Notes under the pieces: generated by a model
Seen by the model: the letters and a program-made list of their open reading frames with translations, nothing else
What the model was told of the DNA's origin: nothing
The model's database searches: none
Shown here: in pieces, positions 57,937 to 64,000 of the stretch
Position numbering within the stretch: position 1 is the stretch's first letter
Layout of the letters: every line of letters starts with the position of its first letter
Origin: Fimbriimonadia bacterium
Lineage (GTDB): Bacteria > Armatimonadota > Fimbriimonadia > Fimbriimonadales > GBS-DC
NCBI GenBank assembly: GCA_026129765.1
Contig: JAHCHP010000019.1
Location: 1 to 64,000, forward strand
Length of the DNA: 64,000 bases
Direction: 5' to 3'
Translations under genes and position numbers: made by a program

Positions 57937-60549
57937 ATGCAATCTCACCTAGATTATCAAGATATTCGCCTGCAAGCGATCAAGTTTATGCTTGAGAGGC
58001 AATGGAAGCAAAAAACAGGCAAAAGCCGCTACTTTGAGCAGAGTTTGTATGATCATACGCTTATAGAACTGGATGCGCTTATCACATTGTTGCCGATTTT
58101 AAGAAAAACTATTTCTCCAACGCTCACTGTTGAAGAGGAACAAATCTTGCTTGCAAGTATTGTTGTTCACGATGTTGGGAAAGAATTAGACGAGTGGCAA
58201 GAGTATGTGTTAGGTAGAAGAAATTTTCTTTCAGATGTAAATCGGGAACTGACCGAAGAGATTGTTCCCATATTCGCCAATCGGCTAGGATTTACAGGGG
58301 TTGAAGAAATGATCTCCAATATTCTACTTCATATGCGTTATGAACGTTCCACAGCTAAGGTTTTGGATAGAGTGTTGTTTGGCGAACATAATGATAAACG
58401 ATGGAAAACATTAGCCGATATTGTTGATGCAATCGACAACGTTTGCTCCGCCAAAGGTCTATTTGCAGGTCTCCGATGCTTGGAAGAAAGAAGTTGTCTG
58501 TCCAATCATTTGAGAATCACCTACCATATGGTTCAAATTCGTGGAGTATCTACCACATTATTACATCGCGCGGCAATTGACGCTTTTATTGGTAAAGGCT
58601 GGAACCCGCTTTTGCACTATAGCAACGGAACTATTTATGTTGCAAGTAGTGCCGAACAAATAGAGGACCCTCAGCCGGAAGCCATTCACCAGAGACTATC
58701 CGAATGCCTGCAGGATATAATGCCCAAAAATATAGCCAATTTAGTTGTTGGAATTCCAACAGCATCAATGTTACCTAAACCGGAGCTGTTTGATCACTCT
58801 GAGTTGTCGTCCTATCTTAGCGCTGCAGCGCGAAAGGTCAATAGAAAAGGATTCTCAAAGAAACCCGAAACCGCGCGCAGAAAGGTTGTCCAAGAATATT
58901 TGCTACATAAGAATGACCAGACTGATTTAACTTCTCAGCGACTGGCGGAAGAATCGGAACGAATCAGTGTTGCACAACCTGAAATGTGTATATTCAAGCT
59001 TTTCAAGTCGGCTCTATCAGAAGATTTGATAGGGGATGTTCCGACTATCGAGGCTGAATATGACGCAGTCTTTGGCAGAGGCGCATATAAAGACCTGAAT
59101 TCAACCTCAACGTTGATGCCTGCGCGAGAAATGGCGTTGGTCATCGATCGTTTTTGGGAGCTCAAGGGGGCTCAGTTTGGACTTAACGTCACCAAAATAG
59201 AACATCTTCTTGATCATAGCAAACGTGAGAGTATTTTGATAAATACACTGACTTGTATCGCGAACAAGATTTATGCCTCGCTCCCTGAAGAAAAAAGACC
59301 CACACGTTCAAAACCAGCCGATATAGCAAGATGTTTTCTTGTTGACTTAGTCTACCCTGCCCAACTCCATGACTTGGCGGAATTGGCAGACCGACAGATG
59401 AAAGCATATGCAATCACAAAAAGCAATGCTAAAAGTGAGAAGGGGCTACATTTATGCCCTATTTGCAATCAGTTCTTTGAAGAAGGGGTATCAGCAAAGG
59501 CTGATTTTTTAGAAAATCCTGAGTCGCATACGAATCGCGCGAAGTCTCATGGAAGCGGTGGCAAAGCGATTGTCATTTGTAATGCTTGTAAGTTCGAAAG
59601 GTTTACCCAGCAATTGCTTCTCGGAACCAGAGCCTCTTCGACCTTGATAATCATGCCCCGTATGAATGTAGGTCATAGTAGTGGTGAACAGCTTCGTAAG
59701 AAGGTGATTCGTATCCAACAGTTGGTAACCACTATTATGTCTGAAGCAAATCCTAAACCAGATGTCAATGTATCTTTCAACCGAACCTATAGTATTGCTC
59801 GTAGATTAAAGGAGCTTGACATTTACCGCCTTAGCGCAGAGGAGATTGTGGAACTGCTTACAAATGAGCCAACCGAAGAGACACTACACAACAATAGAAA
59901 GAAGCTGCAAAAGGAATTGGAACAGCATTATGACGTTGATTCGCTAACGACAGACCTTATCAATGCAGAATGGGGTACAGATTTTGAAACTGTTGAGGAA
60001 GCAATAGCAGCTCTCATCGATAACTTAGTTGATGATGATGAGGCGCGTATCATTAAAGCTAAGGCATTTAATTTGAATCCCCAATTCTATATCGCTTGTC
60101 AAACACCTCATATGATTCTTGTACCACTTGTCAATCCAGTGTCGATGAATAAGGACTCAGACACAAATGCGGGTATCCGAGAACTTCACCTAATGCTGGT
60201 TCTTGGTTTATCATTGGATTGTACCGTTGCCATTGCAAGAACAGGAGAAGTAATTACCTTTGAAGGAGGTGAAGGGGTTGCGCGTGTTCCACCTATACCT
60301 GCATTACGTGATTTGATCGGCAGTGAATGGGTATCCATCGAATCGGCCAAGAAGTGGTTAGATGCTATTTCCGCTACAGCCCTGTTAGCAAACGGGACTG
60401 ATTATCCTGAGAGATCTAATCTATATCAGATATTGAAAAGCCCAACCATGGGGCATATCCTGAGACGCATTGAACAGCAGAGCAATTCAGGACTTGCCTC
60501 AATTCACCATTTTCAGCTACTTGAACAACTGAAGGAGGTATTAAAATGA
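57937..60549 (+). CDS. cas10d: Type I-D large subunit Cas10d (Csc3)
   Basis: The 870-aa large subunit of the I-D effector has an N-terminal HD nuclease: His40, the HD pair His78-Asp79 in VVHDVGKELDEWQ, His132 in LLHMRYER, and Asp in DIVDAIDNV. In I-D systems DNA cutting is done by this HD domain, since cas3 lacks one. A zinc site (CPIC 507-510, CNAC 548-551) lies mid-protein, as in Cas10 proteins. No GGDD cyclase motif is seen, as expected for Cas10d. RBS AGAGGAGG. The C-terminus carries no obvious in-frame internal start for the small subunit Cas11d. The length is at the short end for the family. Confidence 0.93.
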   Translation: MQSHLDYQDIRLQAIKFMLERQWKQKTGKSRYFEQSLYDHTLIELDALITLLPILRKTISPTLTVEEEQILLASIVVHDVGKELDEWQEYVLGRRNFLSDVNRELTEEIVPIFANRLGFTGVEEMISNILLHMRYERSTAKVLDRVLFGEHNDKRWKTLADIVDAIDNVCSAKGLFAGLRCLEERSCLSNHLRITYHMVQIRGVSTTLLHRAAIDAFIGKGWNPLLHYSNGTIYVASSAEQIEDPQPEAIHQRLSECLQDIMPKNIANLVVGIPTASMLPKPELFDHSELSSYLSAAARKVNRKGFSKKPETARRKVVQEYLLHKNDQTDLTSQRLAEESERISVAQPEMCIFKLFKSALSEDLIGDVPTIEAEYDAVFGRGAYKDLNSTSTLMPAREMALVIDRFWELKGAQFGLNVTKIEHLLDHSKRESILINTLTCIANKIYASLPEEKRPTRSKPADIARCFLVDLVYPAQLHDLAELADRQMKAYAITKSNAKSEKGLHLCPICNQFFEEGVSAKADFLENPESHTNRAKSHGSGGKAIVICNACKFERFTQQLLLGTRASSTLIIMPRMNVGHSSGEQLRKKVIRIQQLVTTIMSEANPKPDVNVSFNRTYSIARRLKELDIYRLSAEEIVELLTNEPTEETLHNNRKKLQKELEQHYDVDSLTTDLINAEWGTDFETVEEAIAALIDNLVDDDEARIIKAKAFNLNPQFYIACQTPHMILVPLVNPVSMNKDSDTNAGIRELHLMLVLGLSLDCTVAIARTGEVITFEGGEGVARVPPIPALRDLIGSEWVSIESAKKWLDAISATALLANGTDYPERSNLYQILKSPTMGHILRRIEQQSNSGLASIHHFQLLEQLKEVLK

Positions 60550-61181
60550 AGCCGCTTGTATTGACAAAAACACGGCGATTTGATATTGACGATTACCGAA
60601 CAGACATTGACGATATCGTAATGGAGTTTGACAGATATCTTGATGAGTACCCCGTGAAAACAGCCAAATCAATGCATAGTTTAATGGGACCAGTTCCCAT
60701 GATCTTAGATGGCGCGAGAGTCCGTAAAGAAAGCGCGCCAACATTGATCGGTCGTGCTGTGAGAATGCACGAAATGAACCCGCGCGCGAAGGGGTACTTA
60801 TCTCCCCAGGCATTAAAGGCGCTAGAGAATGCCACCAATAAACTGCTGGCACTTTGCGACAAAGTGCCAGTGACGGCCGTTACAAAAGTTACTGAGAGAA
60901 TCAGATACAGCATCTACTATAGGCGTCGTAAAAAAGGCGTACAGTGGCTAGAAGAAACTCGCTTAGCTTTTGTTGCATACTTAAAAAAGAAGTATTCTGA
61001 TGATGACTCGTTCGCAACAGCATGGGGAAAAAACGCGCTGGTTTTAGAAAAGGCTCCGTTCCCATCGAAAAACAACATGCTTTATCAGCAAGGAAACAAT
61101 AATATAAAAGAGGACATCAATGCTTTCTGGAGCATGCCGGAAGCAGAACGACTTGTTCAGGAGGAGGAAGACAATGAGTAA
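60546..61181 (+). CDS. Unrecognised protein inside the type I-D operon
   Basis: This 211-aa soluble protein (no signal or membrane helix) matches no Cas family I know. It sits between cas10d and csc2, with AAGGAGG before its ATG. It overlaps cas10d by 4 bp (ATGA) and csc2 by 8 bp (ATGAGTAA), so it is co-translated with effector subunits. It opens with short charged strands (KTRRFDIDDYRTDIDDIVMEF), then a helical middle (ALKALENATNKLLALCDKV), a basic patch (YYRRRKKG), and FVAYLKKKYSDDDSFATAWG. That last K-Y-x7-AWG pattern also occurs in some clan-A glycosidases. Its C-terminus is acidic (EEEDNE). It could be a stand-alone small subunit (Cas11-like) or a new accessory protein. Confidence 0.85.
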   Translation: MKPLVLTKTRRFDIDDYRTDIDDIVMEFDRYLDEYPVKTAKSMHSLMGPVPMILDGARVRKESAPTLIGRAVRMHEMNPRAKGYLSPQALKALENATNKLLALCDKVPVTAVTKVTERIRYSIYYRRRKKGVQWLEETRLAFVAYLKKKYSDDDSFATAWGKNALVLEKAPFPSKNNMLYQQGNNNIKEDINAFWSMPEAERLVQEEEDNE

Positions 61182-62130
61182 AATGGAATTACTTAGACCC
61201 TACACTGTTGACAAACCAGAGCCAATTATTGGTTCAAAGACAATTCAACTGATTCTTATGCGTGAAGTGCTTGACTACACAGTGCTGCGCACGGAAGAGA
61301 CACGGGAATTAAATACTGTCGTTACACCACTATCTGCTAACAAAAATGATCCCATTATCCGAGTGGCATTTTTGGCGACGAAGCAGAAAGCTGCAGAGTC
61401 GCGTCAGTTAGAACAACTGTTGAGAACAGCAACGCAGGAGCATGGGATGTCGGTGCCGCAATGCTACTTGAAGGATAACCTCTGTTTGCAATGCCCACGC
61501 TGTGCGTTGTTTGGAGCAACCAGTGTGGAATCTGGTAAAGGTGACTTGGCAAACATCAAGCATCGCCTCGAATATTCTACAGCTTTTTCCCTGTTTACGT
61601 TTGAAGATATCGAATCCGCGATTACCTTCAATGCGATCAATGACTCCAATCAAACAACAGGTCAGGCATTAGGAACTCGTTACGCTGTTGCTCCTGCAAC
61701 TGTATTTCCGAGTATAGTGACGTTGAGGAGTGTTACTCTTAGCGAGTTGATCCTCACAATTAAGACTTTGTTGGCAAGTAAGAGCTACGGAGCAGAATCG
61801 CGGATTGGTGGTGATATGAGGAACTCAATCTACGGCATTATTGGTGGTTGGGAAGAGGTGATTACACCATTAGAGCTGACTCTTGAGTTGTTTGAGCAAT
61901 TTGAGCAAAAGGAAACTATCACTGGCGACTTAATTCAATCTATTGCTCAAAAATATCTTTCGTTGACAGGCAATCCCGATAAAGTTTCAATATTAAGCCC
62001 ACAGGATGTAGAAGCGGTTGTCAAGGAATCTGCTGAAACACCTCTCACGAAAAAATTCCTTGAAGATGCGTATGAAGAGGTGAAGCAATATCGCAAGCTG
62101 CAGGAGAAACCTAAGAAAGCAAAGTCTTAG
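61174..62130 (+). CDS. csc2: Type I-D backbone protein Csc2 (Cas7)
   Basis: Csc2 is the repeated Cas7-family backbone subunit that lines the crRNA in the I-D complex. The 318-aa protein starts at ATG 61174 (GGAGGAGG at 61159-61166). It shows ILMREVLDYTVLRTEETRE, a cysteine cluster CLQCPRCALFGATSVESG, a long YSTAFSLFTFEDIESAITFNAIND stretch (in parts), and SYGAESRIGGDMRNSIYGIIGG, all typical of the Csc2 family. The Cys-rich loop could bind zinc. It is tightly coupled to the unknown gene before it and separated by 11 bp from csc1. Confidence 0.94.
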   Translation: MSKMELLRPYTVDKPEPIIGSKTIQLILMREVLDYTVLRTEETRELNTVVTPLSANKNDPIIRVAFLATKQKAAESRQLEQLLRTATQEHGMSVPQCYLKDNLCLQCPRCALFGATSVESGKGDLANIKHRLEYSTAFSLFTFEDIESAITFNAINDSNQTTGQALGTRYAVAPATVFPSIVTLRSVTLSELILTIKTLLASKSYGAESRIGGDMRNSIYGIIGGWEEVITPLELTLELFEQFEQKETITGDLIQSIAQKYLSLTGNPDKVSILSPQDVEAVVKESAETPLTKKFLEDAYEEVKQYRKLQEKPKKAKS

Positions 62131-62141
62131 GAGGTATAGCA

Positions 62142-62873
62142 ATGGCTCAGAGTTTGGACTTGAACAAACATGGCACGCGTTTGTATTTAGGACGGTTATA
62201 TAACCATGATTATTTGTGGTTTTCGTCAAATGAGATCAGCAAGGTGTCTCTAACACAGCCGTTTCTACATAACTATGCGCTTTGCTATGCTCTTTCCCAG
62301 CGTTCTCATCGGTTGGGAGAAAGCTCGCCTAAATATGTTACAGACCCAGAGGGAGAATTTGGCTCCATGCCACTCTATCCAACCCCAGCGCAAGCGAACA
62401 ACACGCAAAAAACTACGGTGACCTTTAATGCGCTTGATTCTTTGACTTGTACTACGGGCGACAGCAAAAGAATGAATACACCTAATTTAGGCAAGCGTGT
62501 GTATCTTAACTTGCAATGGGAGCCTATTCAATCACAACGCCCTGAAAAAGGATATGAATTCTTTGTCTTTACATTCAATGATTATCGTCTTCCTGGCGCG
62601 TTTCGGTTAGGCAAGAAGGGCACTCCCATACGTATGCGATGGGAAGAGATTCCAACGCCACACGCTTGGTTTAGAAATGTGCCGACACGTCCGTCTCACA
62701 TTATAAACCCCGCCGATGTAAGTGGCAGTATACTGTCTTACGAACCCATTGCTATTCCCCCTCATTTACTATTAAAGATGACTACATTGCAAGACGACTG
62801 GTTTGTGCATAGCGGTAATCATATGATACATGTACCAAAGCGTGTGCTTGAGCGCATAGGAATTTACCCATGA
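62142..62873 (+). CDS. csc1: Type I-D subunit Csc1 (Cas5)
   Basis: Csc1 is the Cas5-type RAMP that caps the 5' handle of the crRNA in the I-D complex. The 243-aa protein shows YLGRLYNHDYLWFSSNEIS at the start, the FLHNYALCYALSQRSH segment, YPTPAQANNTQKTTVTFNALD (in parts), and the C-terminal GNHMIHVPKRVLERIG, matching the Csc1 family. An AGGAGG ribosome binding site sits at 62130-62135. The stop overlaps the cas3 start (ATGA). Confidence 0.93.
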   Translation: MAQSLDLNKHGTRLYLGRLYNHDYLWFSSNEISKVSLTQPFLHNYALCYALSQRSHRLGESSPKYVTDPEGEFGSMPLYPTPAQANNTQKTTVTFNALDSLTCTTGDSKRMNTPNLGKRVYLNLQWEPIQSQRPEKGYEFFVFTFNDYRLPGAFRLGKKGTPIRMRWEEIPTPHAWFRNVPTRPSHIINPADVSGSILSYEPIAIPPHLLLKMTTLQDDWFVHSGNHMIHVPKRVLERIGIYP

Positions 62874-64000
62874 TTATAAAAGGTTACCGCTTGCCACAGG
62901 TTGAGATACCTGGTATAAGAACTCGTTTGTATCCTCACCAGGCAGCCATGCTTCAAGCGTGGGAGAACAACAAAGCGTTCTTGTTGATTACTAAAACGGG
63001 CAGTGGTAAAACCCGTGCCACTGCCCTACCGGTTTTAAGACATGGCGAATCGGCTGTCTTTGTTTATCCAACAAACGCCCTCATTGTAGATCAAGCGCGA
63101 GCAATCAAACAATTAATGGATGATGAGGCAGTTTCATATCGCGAATGGACACCTCACAATGCAACCGAAAAATTTGGAGAGGAAGAATATCTTTTAGTTC
63201 AAATCAATGCTGATTCACTTCGCGCGTTTGCTAAATCGTGGGGCATGAGCGAAAAGCAAAAAGGGGCTGCCTTGCTCAAATTGCTTCAACAAGACAAGCG
63301 TAAGATCGTCCTTATCAACCCTGATATACTTTTTTTGATCTATTCCTTGAGATATGGGGCAAGCCACGAAGCATTGGCTCATTTACAGGCATATAAAACT
63401 GTCGTTTTTGATGAGTTCCATCTTTATTGCGGGGTTGAGTTAGCTCATGTGCTATTTCTTATTCATTTAGCAAAACAAATGCATGCTTTTCAGCGTGTTG
63501 TATTATTGAGCGCAACTCCAAACGAAGAGGTTCAAACCTATTTAGATCGCTTATTGAATGTGAACATTATAGATTCCTCCGCACCTGCTTCTCAACCTAT
63601 TTGTGGTGAACGAACGGTTGCGCATGATGTCACTTTGTTACCGTTACTTGTCAGCACTGAACCAGTGGCAGTCATAAGAGAAAAAATCCTGCAGATGGTA
63701 GATGAGCTAAGAAAACTGCGCGAATTAAATCAAGTATCAAATATTAGTGGCGAATATACGCCTTGTATCGTGATTTTGAACTCGGCTGTCAGCGCTATCG
63801 CATTAGAAGATACCTTGGTTGATCATGGGATTTCCCGATCAGATATCGCCCCAATTCGCGGACTTTCAGCGCGTAGTAGTCGGGATACTAAAGGAAAACT
63901 CATAGTACTTGGTACTTCTGCTATTGAAGTTGGCATTGATTTTCAAACAGATTACCTGTTGTTTGAAGCGGGCGATTCCGCTTCTTTTATGCAGCGTTTT
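62870..64000 (+). CDS. cas3: Type I-D Cas3 helicase, incomplete at window end
   Basis: The first 377 codons of a superfamily 2 helicase run off the window at 64000. Motifs: Walker A TKTGSGKTRATALPVL (about 42-57), VFVYPTNALIVDQARA (Ia), the DEFH variant of the DExH box in VVFDEFHLYCG, LLSATPNEE (III), and the start of motif VI-type region in TSAIEVGIDFQTDYLLFEAG. No HD domain precedes the helicase, as expected in I-D where Cas10d carries it. It unwinds and feeds target DNA to the nuclease. Usually cas3 is first in I-D operons; here it follows csc1. Confidence 0.92.
   Translation, partial: MIIKGYRLPQVEIPGIRTRLYPHQAAMLQAWENNKAFLLITKTGSGKTRATALPVLRHGESAVFVYPTNALIVDQARAIKQLMDDEAVSYREWTPHNATEKFGEEEYLLVQINADSLRAFAKSWGMSEKQKGAALLKLLQQDKRKIVLINPDILFLIYSLRYGASHEALAHLQAYKTVVFDEFHLYCGVELAHVLFLIHLAKQMHAFQRVVLLSATPNEEVQTYLDRLLNVNIIDSSAPASQPICGERTVAHDVTLLPLLVSTEPVAVIREKILQMVDELRKLRELNQVSNISGEYTPCIVILNSAVSAIALEDTLVDHGISRSDIAPIRGLSARSSRDTKGKLIVLGTSAIEVGIDFQTDYLLFEAGDSASFMQRF

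Noticed and set aside
60262-60549. Internal start for Cas11d at the AAGGAGGTGA inside cas10d
   Set aside because: No in-frame ATG, GTG or TTG lies at a usable distance; the bases encode Glu-Gly-Gly, and the remaining C-terminus would be under 90 aa.
57937-60549. Cyclic-oligoadenylate synthase activity of Cas10d
   Set aside because: No GGDD motif is present; Cas10d proteins of type I-D normally lack it.
1-64000. tRNA or rRNA genes and transposases
   Set aside because: No cloverleaf T-arm pattern was found by eye in the gaps, no rRNA-like sequence and no transposase motif; a covariance-model scan would be decisive.

Overview
This is a contiguous bacterial chromosome segment, almost entirely coding, with strong AGGAGG-type ribosome binding sites and many 1-8 bp gene overlaps. 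It contains a TonB-dependent receptor, so the cell is a diderm. It also has secreted proteins ending in a dockerin-like EF-hand tail, a pseudopilin of the H-X9-DG type, a DUF5117/zincin metalloprotease, futalosine-pathway menaquinone synthesis (mqnC) and a type I-D CRISPR-Cas locus. This mix resembles Armatimonadota or a related deep branch. That placement is inferred from gene content only; no rRNA or marker phylogeny is available here.

Layout. 1-9.4 kb: secreted and envelope proteins (tandem-domain dockerin protein, GVYG-repeat protein, large zincin) around a solitary sdhA. 9.4-12.1 kb: ppa, metY and a broken VapBC-like toxin-antitoxin pair. 12.1-18.5 kb: CAP-domain protein with MscS channel, an arabinofuranosidase-like glycosidase, and a MauG-type dihaem peroxidase fused to a beta-helix. 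18.5-21.1 kb: HD protein, then a DUF2089-DUF4097 operon with a consensus promoter and its own terminator. 21.2-28 kb: beta-propeller, pseudopilin, rho (with a small upstream ORF), bifunctional nuclease, PlsC-like acyltransferase and a MetB/MetC-type enzyme. 28-35.1 kb: a tightly overlapping sensory operon (receiver, TonB receptor, ABC-type binding protein, sensor kinase, receiver-kinase). 35.1-37.1 kb: glnA with an apparent leader terminator, followed by a consensus sigma-54 promoter and a terminator that would define a small RNA of about 115 nt. 37.1-43.9 kb: queA, a wHTH protein, a GT4 glycosyltransferase, an AAA ATPase with a truncated partner, and small enzymes. 43.9-55.1 kb: sugar dehydrogenase, glycerophosphodiesterase, mqnC, trans-sulfuration enzyme plus RemA-like regulator, sarcosine oxidase-like, rsmG, GT4, a DacA-DUF1080 fusion and a phosphodiesterase.

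55.1-64 kb: after a 750-bp non-coding stretch carrying an iteron-like 21-bp repeat array comes a type I-D CRISPR operon: cas6, WYL regulator, cas10d (csc3), an unrecognised 211-aa gene, csc2 (cas7), csc1 (cas5) and cas3, which runs off the window. No CRISPR array, cas1, cas2 or cas4 lies inside the window. The unrecognised gene is translationally coupled at both ends and is the best candidate for an undescribed component.

A recurrent GGTA(T/C/A)AAT element lies upstream of about ten genes on both strands and looks like the lineage's extended -10 promoter signature.
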